64,000 bases of DNA from CAVSMC01 sp963798655 (GTDB lineage: Bacteria; Pseudomonadota; Gammaproteobacteria; Burkholderiales; Casimicrobiaceae). This document shows positions 1 to 9,380 of the stretch, piece after piece. The translations under genes and the position numbers were made by a program. Below the pieces are notes generated by a model that did no database searches, was not told where the DNA came from, and was given only the letters and a program-made list of their open reading frames with translations. Within the stretch, counting starts at the first letter, position 1. Each line of letters opens with the position of its first letter. The stretch spans positions 1-64,000 of the forward strand of contig CAWCUH010000016.1 in the NCBI GenBank assembly GCA_963798655.1, in the 5' to 3' direction.

Positions 1-3000
1 CACCGGCGGTGCGTGCTTGCGCCGTGCAGCGACCCGCTGCCGGAAATGCTCGAAGTACAGATAGACGACCGGCGTGATGTAGAGCGTCAGCATCTGCGAC
101 ACGACAAGGCCGCCGATGACGGCAAGGCCGAGCGGGCGTCGCGATTCGCCGCCCGCGCCGAGCGCGAGCGCGATCGGAAGACTGCCCATCAGCGCTGCCA
201 TCGTCGTCATCATGATCGGCCGGAAGCGCGTCATGCAGGCGTCGAAGATCGCGTCCTCGGCGTTCCTGCCCCCGTGACGCTGGCCGTCGATCGCGAAGTC
301 GATCATCAGGATCGCATTCTTCTTGACGATGCCGATCAGCATGATGATGCCGACGAACGCGTACATGTTGAGGTCGCTGCCGAACGCGATCAGCGTGACA
401 AGCGCGCCGAAGCCGGCGGTGGGCAGCCCCGAGAGGATCGTCACCGGATGAATGAAGCTCTCGTAGAGCACGCCGAGCACCAGGTAGATGACGAAGATCG
501 CGAGCACGAGGAGAATCCCCATGCCGCGAAGCGATGACTGGAACGCCTGTGCGGTGCCCTGATAGGTGCCGATGATCGACGCCGGAAGCTGCATTTGCGC
601 GATCGCATGGCTGATCTCGTCGATCGCCTGCGAAAGCGCAACGCCGGGCTTGACGTCGAAGGAGATGGTGACCGAGGGCAGCTGTCCCTGATGATTGATC
701 GCGAGCGGGCCGACCGTGGGTCTTAGCGTCGCAACCGCGTTGAGCGGCACCAGCGCACCGGTGCTGGAACGCACGTAGAGCAGCGACAACACGGAAGGGT
801 CGGTCTGGTAGCGCGGCTCGAGCTCCATCACGACGGAGTACTGGTCGGTCGCCGCGTAGATCGTCGAGACCTGGCGCGCGCCGTAGGCGTCGTACAGCGT
901 GCTCTCGATCGTCTGCGCCGACACGCCGAGCGCCGACGCCTTGTTGCGATCGATGTCGACGGTGATCTGCGGCTGCGTGATCTGCAGGTCGCTCGTGACG
1001 TTGGCGAGGCCGGGCAGCGTGCGCAGCTTCGCTTCGAGCTGCGGCGCCCACTTGTAGAGCTCCTCCGTATCGGGCGCCTGCACCGTGTACTGGTACTCGC
1101 TCTTGCTGAGGCGCCCGCCGACGCGGATCGTCGGCACGTTCTGCACGTAGGCAGTGATGCCGGGTATGCCGGACAGCGCCGGCCGCAGCTCCTGTACCAC
1201 CTCGTCCGCCGGCGGCCGCTCGCCACGGGGCTTGAGCGACACGAACAGGCGGCCGTTGTTGAGCGATGCGCTCGGCCCGCCGGCGCCCGCGAACGACATC
1301 ACGTTCTCGACGTGCGGATTCTTCTCGATGATCGCGGCCACCTGCTGCTGCAGGTTCTTCATCGCATCGTACGAGATGTCCTGCGCCGCCTCGGTGATGA
1401 CGAACAACTGCCCGACATCGTCGCTCGGGAGGAATCCCTTCGGCATCCACGAGAAGAGGAAGCCCGTGCCGACGAAGATCGCGCCGAAGATCAGCATCGT
1501 CAGGCGGCGGCGATGCAGCGCCCACCGCAGGCTTGCGCGATACGCGCCGCGCACGGCCTCGAAGGCGCGCTCGTTGGCCGCGAAGATCTTGCCGTGGTCC
1601 TCCTTGCGCTCGACGCGCAGCATCCGGCTGCACAGCAGCGGCGTCAGCGTCAGCGAGACGAAGCCGGACAGCAGCACGGCGACGATGATCGTTACCGCGA
1701 ACTCGTGCAGCAGCCGCCCGAGGATGCCGCCCATCAAGAGGACCGGGATGAACACTGCGACGAGCGACGTCGTCATCGACACGATCGTGAAGCCGATCTC
1801 CCTCGTGCCGTCGAGCGTCGCCTGCAGGCGCGGCTTGCCCATCTCCATATGGCGCGTCACGTTCTCGAGCACGACAATCGCGTCGTCGACGACGAATCCG
1901 ACGCAGAGCGTCAGCGCCATCAGCGAGAGGTTGTCGAGGCTGTAGCCGAACAGGTACATCAGCGAGAACGTGCCGATGATCGACATCGGCAGCGCGAGGC
2001 TCGGGATGATCGTCGCCGTCACGCTGCGCAGGAACACGAAGATGACCCCGACGACGAGCCCGAGGGCGAGAAGCAGCGTGAACTGGACGTCGCGCACCGA
2101 CTCGCGTATCGACTGCGAGCGGTCATAGAGGATCGACAGCTTCACCGACGGCGGCAGCTGCGCCTGGAACGACGGAAGGATCGCGCGGATCGAATCGACG
2201 ACCTCGATCGTGTTCGTGCCCGGCTGCCGCTTGACGCCGAGCACGACGCCCCGCGTTCCGTTGTACCAGGCGGCGACCTTGTCGTTCTCCACGCTGTCGA
2301 AGACGCGTCCGAGCTGGTTCAGGCGCACCGCCGCGCCGTTGCGGTACGCGACGATCATCGGCGCGTATTCCTTGGCGTCGCTGAGCTGGCCGGTGGCCAT
2401 CACCGACGTTGCGCGCTCCTTTCCGTAAAGGGTGCCCGTCGGAATGTTGACGTTCGCGTTGCCGACCGCCTGCTCCACGTCGGTCAGCGCGATGCCGCGG
2501 GTCGCGAGCGCATTCGGATCGAGCTGGATGCGCACCGCATACTTCTGGGAGCCGAACACCTGTACCTGCGCCACGCCGTTGATCGTCGAGATCCGCTGCG
2601 CAAGGTTGTTCTCGGCATAGTCGTCCACGACCGAGAGCGGCTGCGTCTGCGACGTGAGCGCGAGCAGGAGGATCGAGTTCTCGGCCGGGTTCACCTTGCG
2701 CTGCGTCGGCGGCGTCGGCATCGACGACGGAAGCTGGCGCGCCGCCGCGGCGATCGCCGACTGCACGTCCTGCGCAGCGGCGTCGATGTTGCGGTCGAGC
2801 GAGAACTGGATCGTGATCGACGTCGAGCCGCTGGTCGACTGCGACGTCATCGAATCGATGCCCGCGATCGTCGAGAACTGCTTCTCGAGCGGCGTCGCAA
2901 CGGCCGACGCCATCGTGTCGGGACTCGCGCCGGGCAGGCTGGCCGATACCTGGATCGTCGGGAAGTCGATGTTGGGCAGCGCGTTCACCGGCAGCAGCCG

Positions 3001-3087
3001 GTAGGACACGATGCCGAAGATCAGGATGCCGATCATGACGAGCGCCGTCATGACCGGGCGCCCGACGAAGAGCGCCGCGATGTTCAT
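1..3087 (-). CDS. RND-family multidrug efflux inner-membrane transporter (C-terminus cut by window edge)
   Basis: Proton-driven resistance-nodulation-division pump that would export drugs or other amphiphiles as the inner-membrane part of a tripartite complex. From the ATG at 3087 the frame is open for 1029 codons to the edge, close to the usual length of about 1030-1050, so only the extreme C-terminus is missing. Visible are an N-terminal membrane segment (GRPVMTALVMIGIL), the proton-relay Asp pair in GFVVDDAIVVLENV near residue 400, and the TM10 lysine in GIVKKNAILMIDF near residue 920. The pattern resembles the MdtB/MdtC/MuxB branch more than AcrB. The start overlaps the stop of the upstream adaptor gene by 4 bp (ATGA), so the two are translationally coupled. 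The substrate cannot be read from the sequence. Confidence 0.95.
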   Translation of the reverse strand, partial: MNIAALFVGRPVMTALVMIGILIFGIVSYRLLPVNALPNIDFPTIQVSASLPGASPDTMASAVATPLEKQFSTIAGIDSMTSQSTSGSTSITIQFSLDRNIDAAAQDVQSAIAAAARQLPSSMPTPPTQRKVNPAENSILLLALTSQTQPLSVVDDYAENNLAQRISTINGVAQVQVFGSQKYAVRIQLDPNALATRGIALTDVEQAVGNANVNIPTGTLYGKERATSVMATGQLSDAKEYAPMIVAYRNGAAVRLNQLGRVFDSVENDKVAAWYNGTRGVVLGVKRQPGTNTIEVVDSIRAILPSFQAQLPPSVKLSILYDRSQSIRESVRDVQFTLLLALGLVVGVIFVFLRSVTATIIPSLALPMSIIGTFSLMYLFGYSLDNLSLMALTLCVGFVVDDAIVVLENVTRHMEMGKPRLQATLDGTREIGFTIVSMTTSLVAVFIPVLLMGGILGRLLHEFAVTIIVAVLLSGFVSLTLTPLLCSRMLRVERKEDHGKIFAANERAFEAVRGAYRASLRWALHRRRLTMLIFGAIFVGTGFLFSWMPKGFLPSDDVGQLFVITEAAQDISYDAMKNLQQQVAAIIEKNPHVENVMSFAGAGGPSASLNNGRLFVSLKPRGERPPADEVVQELRPALSGIPGITAYVQNVPTIRVGGRLSKSEYQYTVQAPDTEELYKWAPQLEAKLRTLPGLANVTSDLQITQPQITVDIDRNKASALGVSAQTIESTLYDAYGARQVSTIYAATDQYSVVMELEPRYQTDPSVLSLLYVRSSTGALVPLNAVATLRPTVGPLAINHQGQLPSVTISFDVKPGVALSQAIDEISHAIAQMQLPASIIGTYQGTAQAFQSSLRGMGILLVLAIFVIYLVLGVLYESFIHPVTILSGLPTAGFGALVTLIAFGSDLNMYAFVGIIMLIGIVKKNAILMIDFAIDGQRHGGRNAEDAIFDACMTRFRPIMMTTMAALMGSLPIALALGAGGESRRPLGLAVIGGLVVSQMLTLYITPVVYLYFEHFRQRVAARRKHAPPV

Positions 3088-4217
3088 GCCGCCTTCTCGT
3101 TCGCGACGGTGACCTTGATGCCGGGCGCGAGGCGAAGCTGGCCGGTCGTCACTACCGTCTCGCCGGGCGCGAGACCGGACGCGACGACGGCATCGTCGCC
3201 AACGGTGCGTGCGATCTTGACGTCACGCAACTCGACACTCTGGTCGGGCGTGACGACGAACACATATTGGCCGTTCGGACCGTTCTGGATCGCCTGCGAC
3301 GGAGCGACCACGGCGTCCTTCTGCCGGTAGAGCGTCAGCGCGACATTGACGAACTGCCCCGGCCACAGCGCCGTGTCGTGGTTCGCGAACTCGGCCTTGA
3401 GCCGTATGGTCCCGGTCGTCGTGTCGGCGGCGTTGTCGATGAACGAGAGCCGCCCGGTTACCGGCGGCTGGCTGGTGGACGCGAGCGTTGCCTGCACGAC
3501 GAGATCGCCGGCCGATCGATGGCGGCGGATCTCCACCAGGTCCTGCTCGGGTACCGAGAAGCTCGCGTACACCGGCATGACCTGGTTCAACGTCACCAGC
3601 GGATTCACGTCGTTCGCCTTCACCAGGTTGCCCACCTGGATCAGGATCCGCCCGGCGTAGCCGTCGATCGGCGCATGGATCGTGCAATAGTCGAGCGAGA
3701 GCTTCGCCGTTTCGACGGCGGCCTCGTCGCCCTGCACCGTCGCCTGCGCGGTCTGCGCGTTCATCTTCACCAGCTCGTACGCGTCCTTCGAGATGAAGTT
3801 CTGCTTGAGGAGGTCCTGGTAGCGGACGTCCTGCTGTTGCGCGCGCGCAAGCTGCGCGTGGTCCTTCGCGAGATTCGCGCGTGCCTGCGCGAGCGCCGCC
3901 TGGAACGGCCGCGGATCGATCTCGAACAGCACGTCGCCCTTGTGCACGCGATCGCCTTCCTTGAACCGCACGGCGATGATCTGCCCGTCGACGCGCGCCT
4001 TCAGCGCGACCGAGTTGTACGGCTCGACGTTGCCGATCGCCGACAGCCGCACCGGCACATCCTTGACGACGACCTGGCCGACCGACACGGGCACCGCCGG
4101 CGGCGCCTTCGCGGCGCCGCCGCGGGCCTGCGCGCCGAGGCGAGTCCACACGATCGCCGCCGCGGCGAGCGCGACCACGACGACGGCGACGGCGATCAGC
4201 GCGCGGCGTGCGGACAT
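3084..4217 (-). CDS. RND efflux periplasmic adaptor (membrane fusion protein, HlyD/MdtA type)
   Basis: Periplasmic adaptor that links the RND pump encoded directly downstream to an outer-membrane channel. It has 377 residues, typical for MdtA-like adaptors. An N-terminal hydrophobic segment (ALIAVAVVVVALAAAAIVW, about residues 6-24) anchors or exports it. It is followed by a lipoyl half-motif (VDGQIIAVRFKEGDRVHKGD), an alpha-helical hairpin rich in Ala and Gln, the second lipoyl half (IHAPIDGYAGRI) and a beta-barrel domain. The ATG at 4217 was chosen because the preceding in-frame codons are low-quality arginine/proline-rich sequence. No outer-membrane factor gene is visible; it may lie beyond the left edge or be shared. 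Confidence 0.93.
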   Translation of the reverse strand: MSARRALIAVAVVVVALAAAAIVWTRLGAQARGGAAKAPPAVPVSVGQVVVKDVPVRLSAIGNVEPYNSVALKARVDGQIIAVRFKEGDRVHKGDVLFEIDPRPFQAALAQARANLAKDHAQLARAQQQDVRYQDLLKQNFISKDAYELVKMNAQTAQATVQGDEAAVETAKLSLDYCTIHAPIDGYAGRILIQVGNLVKANDVNPLVTLNQVMPVYASFSVPEQDLVEIRRHRSAGDLVVQATLASTSQPPVTGRLSFIDNAADTTTGTIRLKAEFANHDTALWPGQFVNVALTLYRQKDAVVAPSQAIQNGPNGQYVFVVTPDQSVELRDVKIARTVGDDAVVASGLAPGETVVTTGQLRLAPGIKVTVANEKAA

Positions 4218-4664
4218 CGAATGGGGTGAGGGCGGTCGGCGCAACGCGCGCGGCGCGGGCGACGGCGTCCGGCGCGCGACTCCTTGGTAGACTTGACGTC
4301 GCCGTAGAAAATTCCATTGCCCTCGCGACGGAGCCGGCAGTATCGCACGTTGGCCGGCCGCCGTCGCACGAGCGGAACCGGTCGACGGCCCAGCGAGGCA
4401 ATCGCTGATCAGAAACTGCGGCGCCGGCGCGACCAAGCCCATGGGTAACCACCACGAGCGACCGATGCACGCAACGCTGCCGCTGCTGAAGACAACCGAT
4501 TCTGCGGCGATCCGGCGTCGCGACCTCGACACGCTCCAGGTCAACGTGGAAGCGGTGCTCGACTTCGATTCGTGTTTCCACCGCATCGTCGACGGCGCGC
4601 AATTTCTGCAAAGCGCGCCGTTCACGCGATCCGCTGCGCCGACCGCGCGCCGGGAGGCTTCGGC
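4218..4664. other. Divergent intergenic region, no confident gene
   Basis: This 447-bp gap separates the divergent adaptor gene and the VTT-flavoprotein gene and should hold both promoters. A 75-codon plus-strand frame (4441-4668) ends in an ATGA overlap with the next gene, but it has no recognisable domain, no clear ribosome binding site and competing open frames on the other strand, so I do not call it a gene. I see no convincing promoter hexamers, hairpin or repeat here. Confidence 0.5.
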
Positions 4665-6833
4665 ATGAAACGCTCGCGCGTCGTCATCGTGTTGGCTGTC
4701 GCAGCGATGATCGCCGCTTTTTTTGTGTTCGACCTCGGGCGTTTCTTCACGCTCGAGACGCTCAAAGCGCAGCAGGCGGCGGTCTCCGCCTTTCGCGAGG
4801 CCCGCCCGTTCGTCGCGGCGATCGCGTATTTCGTTCTCTACGTCGCGGTGGCCGCGCTGTCGCTTCCCGGCGCCGCGGTGCTCACGCTCGCCGGAGGCGC
4901 GGTCTTCGGTCTTTTGTGGGGAACGGTGCTCGTTTCGTTCGCATCGTCGCTCGGCGCGACGCTCGCGTTTCTCGCCGCACGCTTCCTGTTCCGCGATGCC
5001 GTCCAGTCGCGCCTCGGTGAGCGGCTCAAGAGCATCGACGCCGGCATCGCGAAGGAGGGGGCGTTCTACCTCTTCACGCTGCGATTGATCCCGGTGTTTC
5101 CGTTCTTCCTCGTCAACCTCGCGATGGGGCTCACTGCGCTGCCGGTACGCACGTTCTACTGGGTGAGCCAGGTCGGCATGCTGGCCGGCACGCTCGTGTA
5201 CGTGAACGCCGGAACCGAGCTCGCCAGGATCGATTCGCTGTCGGGAATCCTTTCGCCAAGGTTGCTCGTCTCGTTCGCGCTCCTCGGCGTGTTTCCGCTG
5301 GTCGCGAAGAAGATCGTGCAGATCGTCAAGTCGCGTCGTGTCTATGCCAGGTGGCCGCGGCCGGCGTCGTTCGACCGCAACCTGGTCGTGATCGGCGCCG
5401 GGTCGGCGGGCCTCGTGGCGTCCTACATTGCGGCCGCGGTCAAGGCCAAGGTGACGCTGGTCGAGAAGCACCAGATGGGTGGCGACTGCCTCAACACGGG
5501 CTGCGTGCCCTCGAAGGCGCTGATCCGCTCGGCGAAGCTCCTGTCGCACATCCGGCGCGCGAAGGAGTTCGGGATTGCCAATGCAAGCGTCGAGTTCGAC
5601 TTCGCCGACATCATGGAGCGCGTGCAACGCGTTATCCGCACCGTGGAGCCGCATGACTCGGTCGAGCGCTACACCGAGCTCGGCGTCGAGTGCCTGCGGG
5701 GCGAGGCGAAGATCACCTCGCCGTACACCGTCGAGGTGAAAGGAGCGGACGGCACACGAACGTTGACAACGCGCTCGATCGTCATCGCCGCGGGCGCGCG
5801 CCCGCTGGTGCCGCCGATCCCTGGCATCGAGGACGTCGGCTATTACACGTCGGATACGCTGTGGTCGTTGCGCGAGTTGCCGCAGCGGCTCGTCGTGCTC
5901 GGCGGCGGGCCGATCGGCTGCGAGCTTGCACAGTGCTTCGCGCGCTTCGGCTCCAGGGTGACGCAAGTCGAGATGCTGCCGCGCATCCTGCCGCGCGAGG
6001 ATCCGGAGATCTCCGACATGATCGCTCGCCGTTTCCGCGACGAGAGCATCGACGTGCGCTCCGGCCACAAGGCGAAGCAGTTCGTTGTTCGCGACGGCGA
6101 GAAGCGGCTGATCGCCGAGCACGACGGCCGTGAAGTGGAAATCGCGTTCGACGTGTTGCTGTGCGCGCTGGGACGTGTCGCCAACACCGCAGGCTACGGC
6201 CTCGAGGAGCTCGGGATCGCGACCACGACGGCGCGCACCGTCGAGACGAACGAGTACCTGCAGACGATCTATCCGAACATCTATGCCTGCGGTGACGTTG
6301 CGGGACCGTTCCAGTTCACGCACACCGCGTCGCATCAGGCGTGGTACGCGGCGGTGAACGCGCTGTTCGGGCGCTTGCGCACCTTTCGCGCCGACTATTC
6401 GGTCATTCCGTGGGCGACGTTTACCGATCCCGAAGTCGCTCGTGTCGGAATGAGCGAGACCGAGGCGAAGGAAAAGGGCATCGCTCACGAGGTGACGACC
6501 TACGGCATCGACGATCTCGATCGCGCGATCGCGGACGGAGAGGCGCACGGCGTGGTCAAGGTGCTGACGGTTCCGGGGAAGGATCGCATTCTCGGTGTCA
6601 CCATCGTCGGCGACCACGCGGGCGACCTCATTGCCGAATTCGTCGCGGCGATGAAGCACGGCATCGGTCTCAACAAGATCCTGGGCACGATCCACATCTA
6701 TCCGACGCTCGCGGAAGCCAACAAGTACGCGGCCGGCAACTGGAAACGCGCTCATGCCTCCGCAAGGCTGCTCAGGCTGTCGCAGCGCTATCACGCATGG
6801 CAACTCGGCCGGACGGCGGCTGTGGCGACATGA
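4665..6833 (+). CDS. VTT (TVP38/DedA-like) membrane domain fused to mercuric-reductase-like FAD oxidoreductase
   Basis: Bifunctional 722-residue protein. Residues about 1-220 form a polytopic TVP38/TMEM64 (VTT) membrane domain with the family's glycine-rich GGAVFGLLWG region. After a basic linker, residues about 235-700 form a class-I pyridine nucleotide-disulfide oxidoreductase: FAD motif VVIGAGSAGL, redox pair C275-x4-C280 in GGDCLNTGCVPSKAL, NAD(P) motif VVLGGGPIGCE, second FAD motif YACGDVAGP and a C-terminal HIYPTLAEA dimerisation motif. It lacks the N-terminal HMA domain and the C-terminal vicinal Cys pair of true MerA, so Hg(II) reduction is not supported. The ATG at 4665 has a GGGAGG site upstream. 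It overlaps the next gene by 4 bp. Such fusions are known, but their substrate is uncertain. Confidence 0.9.
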   Translation: MKRSRVVIVLAVAAMIAAFFVFDLGRFFTLETLKAQQAAVSAFREARPFVAAIAYFVLYVAVAALSLPGAAVLTLAGGAVFGLLWGTVLVSFASSLGATLAFLAARFLFRDAVQSRLGERLKSIDAGIAKEGAFYLFTLRLIPVFPFFLVNLAMGLTALPVRTFYWVSQVGMLAGTLVYVNAGTELARIDSLSGILSPRLLVSFALLGVFPLVAKKIVQIVKSRRVYARWPRPASFDRNLVVIGAGSAGLVASYIAAAVKAKVTLVEKHQMGGDCLNTGCVPSKALIRSAKLLSHIRRAKEFGIANASVEFDFADIMERVQRVIRTVEPHDSVERYTELGVECLRGEAKITSPYTVEVKGADGTRTLTTRSIVIAAGARPLVPPIPGIEDVGYYTSDTLWSLRELPQRLVVLGGGPIGCELAQCFARFGSRVTQVEMLPRILPREDPEISDMIARRFRDESIDVRSGHKAKQFVVRDGEKRLIAEHDGREVEIAFDVLLCALGRVANTAGYGLEELGIATTTARTVETNEYLQTIYPNIYACGDVAGPFQFTHTASHQAWYAAVNALFGRLRTFRADYSVIPWATFTDPEVARVGMSETEAKEKGIAHEVTTYGIDDLDRAIADGEAHGVVKVLTVPGKDRILGVTIVGDHAGDLIAEFVAAMKHGIGLNKILGTIHIYPTLAEANKYAAGNWKRAHASARLLRLSQRYHAWQLGRTAAVAT

Positions 6834-7525
6834 CGGCGCTCTCCATCATCGTGCCGACGCTGAACGAGGCTGCCGTCGTTGTGACGACGCTCGGCGCGCT
6901 GCAGCCGCTGAGGCGCCGTGGCGTCGAAGTGATCGTCGTCGACGGTGGCAGCACGGATGACACCTGCGCGCTCGCCTCGCCGCTCGCCGATGGCCTGGTG
7001 ACGGCGCCGCGAGGACGGGCGCGGCAGATGAACGCCGGTGCGGCACACGCCCGCGCGGACGTGCTGCTCTTCCTTCATGCCGATACGCGGCTGCCGGATG
7101 GCGCCGATCGATTCATCGAAGACGCGATGACGGCCGAGAGCAACGCTTGGGGCCGGTTCGACGTGTCGATCGCAGGAGCGAGCCGTCTCCTTCGTGTGGT
7201 CGCGTGGTTCATGAATCATCGCTCGCGTGCGACCGGCATCGCGACCGGCGATCAGGCCATTTTCGTGCGAGCGACGGTGTTTCGCGCCCTCGGCGGCTTT
7301 CCCGACATCGCGCTGATGGAGGACATCGAGCTTTCGCGCCGGCTCAAGCGCCATGCGCGGCCGGCCTGTCTCGAGCAGCGCGTCCTCGCGTCGGGCCGGC
7401 GCTGGGAAACGTTCGGCGTGCCGCGCACGATCGTGCTGATGTGGTGGTTGCGCCTCGCCTACTTCCTCGGCGCGGATCCCGCCCGGCTGGCGCTGCGCTA
7501 CCGCAATGGAACACGCGACAACTGA
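6830..7525 (+). CDS. TIGR04283-type family 2 glycosyltransferase ('arsenosugar biosynthesis' class)
   Basis: Predicted GT-A glycosyltransferase of 231 residues. It opens directly with the GT2 motif SIIVPTLNE, then VDGGSTDDT, the DxD-like FLHADTRLP metal/nucleotide site and the acceptor-side MEDIELSRRL. These match the TIGR04283 family, named for its co-occurrence with the arsenosugar radical-SAM gene arsS. A C-terminal hydrophobic stretch (IVLMWWLRLAYFLG) suggests membrane association. The ATG overlaps the preceding stop (ATGA) and the 3' end overlaps the next gene by 20 bp, so the three genes form one transcription unit. No arsS is seen in the window, so an arsenosugar role is a family label rather than shown here. 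Confidence 0.88.
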   Translation: MTALSIIVPTLNEAAVVVTTLGALQPLRRRGVEVIVVDGGSTDDTCALASPLADGLVTAPRGRARQMNAGAAHARADVLLFLHADTRLPDGADRFIEDAMTAESNAWGRFDVSIAGASRLLRVVAWFMNHRSRATGIATGDQAIFVRATVFRALGGFPDIALMEDIELSRRLKRHARPACLEQRVLASGRRWETFGVPRTIVLMWWLRLAYFLGADPARLALRYRNGTRDN

Positions 7526-8168
7526 GTCGATCGCGCCGCCGGCGTCGATTGCCGTGTTTGCGCGCGCGCCGGCACCCGGACAGGCCAAGACGCGTCTGAT
7601 TCCGCGCTTGGGACCCGACGGTGCCGCACGCCTTCAGACCGTGATGATCCAACGGGCAGTTCGCACGGCGGTAAGCGCAGGGGTCGGTCCGGTGTCGCTT
7701 TGGTGCGCGCCCGATTGCGATCATCCGGCATTCGACCTGTGCCGGGACCAGTTCGGAGTCGAGCTCGTGGCGCAGCAAGGCAACGATCTCGGCGCGCGTA
7801 TGCTCGATGCCTTTGCGCGGCTGTGCGGAAGCGGAAGCACCATCGTGGTCGGCACCGATTGCCCGGCGCTGACGGCGGACGAGCTTCGAAATGCTGCCAC
7901 CGCGCTGGCCGACGGTGAAGACGCGGTGTTCGTTCCGGCCGAGGACGGCGGCTACGTTCTTGTCGGCCTGCGCCATCCGGTTCCGACACTGTTCACGCAG
8001 ATGCGCTGGAGCGGCGATCGGGTGATGGCCGACACGCGGGATCGACTGCGCCAAGCGCGGCTCCGCTGGCGCGAGTTGCCGACATCGTGGGACGTCGATC
8101 GGCCGATCGACTTCGATCGTTTACTTCGAAGCGGTCTCATGGCGAACGAAGCGGGGTGGACGGGATGA
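7506..8168 (+). CDS. TIGR04282-type (DUF2064) nucleotidyltransferase-like glycosyltransferase
   Basis: A 220-residue member of the DUF2064/TIGR04282 family, usually encoded beside TIGR04283 proteins as here. Diagnostic motifs are FARAPAPGQAKTRL near the N-terminus (the phosphate-binding loop of the GT-A/nucleotidyltransferase fold), GTDCPALTADEL in the centre and EDGGYVLVGL, with an acidic DVDRPIDFDRL tail. The start lies 20 bp inside the preceding gene, an arrangement that often means the partner proteins act together. The substrate is unknown. The family name 'arsenosugar biosynthesis' comes from genome context elsewhere. Confidence 0.87.
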   Translation: MEHATTESIAPPASIAVFARAPAPGQAKTRLIPRLGPDGAARLQTVMIQRAVRTAVSAGVGPVSLWCAPDCDHPAFDLCRDQFGVELVAQQGNDLGARMLDAFARLCGSGSTIVVGTDCPALTADELRNAATALADGEDAVFVPAEDGGYVLVGLRHPVPTLFTQMRWSGDRVMADTRDRLRQARLRWRELPTSWDVDRPIDFDRLLRSGLMANEAGWTG

Positions 8169-8250
8169 TTGCAGTGCCTGCGGCGGCATGCTTTCGGAGG
8201 AGCGGATTGCCGGACTGTTCGAGGCATGCGGCGAGGACCTCTTTCACCAT

Positions 8251-8279
8251 TTGACTCCCGTGCGCGCGCGCCGAATACT
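8251..8279 (+). promoter_or_regulatory. Sigma70-type promoter for the cysteine synthase gene
   Basis: TTGACT at 8251-8256 and AATACT at 8274-8279 are separated by exactly 17 bp. This gives a predicted start near 8286 and a leader of about 45 nt before the GTG at 8331. The -35 matches consensus in five of six positions and the -10 in four of six. Confidence 0.5.
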
Positions 8280-8330
8280 CCGCATTCTCGCCATTGAGAG
8301 CTGCAATCCTTCCAACGTTTGGAGTGACTC

Positions 8331-9380
8331 GTGACGCGACGACATTCGAATATCCTGGAGACGATCGGCAACACGCCGGTGGTCCGCATCAACCGGCTGG
8401 CGCCCTCCGGCGTGAACGTGTTCGCGAAGATCGAGGCGTTCAATCCGCTGGGGTCGGTCAAGGACCGGCTTGCCCTTGCGGTGATCGAGGCGGCGGAGAA
8501 GTCCGGGGCGTTGAAGCCGGGCCAGACGGTGGTCGAGGCAACGAGCGGCAACACCGGCATCGGCCTCGCGATGGTCTGCGCCGCGAAGGGCTATCCGCTG
8601 GTGCTGATCATGGCCGAGTCCTTCAGCGTCGAGCGGCGAAAGCTGATGCGCTTCCTTGGCGCGAAGGTGCTGATTACCCCGGCCGCCGAGCGTGCGGTCG
8701 GGATGATCACCAAGATGGAGGAGCTTGCCGCCGCGCACGGCTGGTTCATGACGCGCCAGTTCGAGAACGAGGCCAATGCGGACTTCCATTCAAAGACGAC
8801 CGCGCGCGAGATCGTCGACGATTTCGCGGGTGACCGGCTCGATTACTGGGTCACGGGATACGGCACGGGCGGCACGTTGAAGGGGGTGGCGCGGGTGCTC
8901 CGGAAGGAGCGGCCCGAAACGCGGATCATCGTCTGCGAGCCCCAGGATGCGCCGCTGCTCGGCAGCGGGATCGTGCAGGCGCGCAAGCCCGATGGCACGC
9001 CGGCGGCGCCCCACCCGAGCTTCAAGCCGCACCCGATGCAGGGCTGGACGCCGGACTTCATCCCGAAGCTGACCGGCGATGCTGTCGACATGAAGCTCAT
9101 CGATCGCATCCTCCCGATCCCGGGCCCCGATGCGATCCGTTGCAGCAAGGAGCTCGCGACGAAGGAAGGCATCTTCGTCGGCATCAGCGCGGGCGGAACG
9201 CTGGCCGGCGCGCTCAGGATCGCGGCGGAGGCGGAGAAGGGCGCGAATATCCTGTGCATGCTGCCCGACACCGGCGAGCGCTATCTCAGCACGCCGCTCT
9301 TTGCCGACGTGCCTGCCGACATGAACGACGACGAGCTGGAGATCTCGCGCTCCACGCCGAGCGCGCAGCTGAAGACGTGA
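8331..9380 (+). CDS. cysK: Cysteine synthase A (O-acetylserine sulfhydrylase)
   Basis: PLP enzyme that converts O-acetylserine and sulfide to cysteine in the cytoplasm. It has 349 residues; the PLP lysine is K44 in NPLGSVKDR, the substrate loop is TSGNTG (71-76) and the phosphate-binding loop is GTGGTLKG, with GISAGG near the C-terminus. The C-terminal 30 residues are longer than in E. coli CysK and acidic. The start is GTG at 8331. The following aminotransferase begins within the stop codon (GTGA overlap), so the two are co-transcribed. CysM or a cystathionine beta-synthase-like activity cannot be excluded from sequence alone, but the motif set favours CysK. Confidence 0.9.
   Translation: MTRRHSNILETIGNTPVVRINRLAPSGVNVFAKIEAFNPLGSVKDRLALAVIEAAEKSGALKPGQTVVEATSGNTGIGLAMVCAAKGYPLVLIMAESFSVERRKLMRFLGAKVLITPAAERAVGMITKMEELAAAHGWFMTRQFENEANADFHSKTTAREIVDDFAGDRLDYWVTGYGTGGTLKGVARVLRKERPETRIIVCEPQDAPLLGSGIVQARKPDGTPAAPHPSFKPHPMQGWTPDFIPKLTGDAVDMKLIDRILPIPGPDAIRCSKELATKEGIFVGISAGGTLAGALRIAAEAEKGANILCMLPDTGERYLSTPLFADVPADMNDDELEISRSTPSAQLKT

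Noticed and set aside
4441..4668. A 75-codon frame ending in an ATGA overlap with the VTT-flavoprotein gene
   Set aside because: The overlap is attractive, but there is no ribosome binding site, no domain and equally open frames on the other strand.
3084..6803. Adaptor protein extended to 1239 residues
   Set aside because: Only the last 377 residues are adaptor. The first 860 are antisense to the VTT-flavoprotein gene and the intergenic gap, and the native start with its membrane segment is at 4217.
4665..6833. Mercuric reductase (merA) identity
   Set aside because: CX4C and general fold match, but the N-terminal metal-binding domain and C-terminal Cys pair are missing and no mer genes are near.
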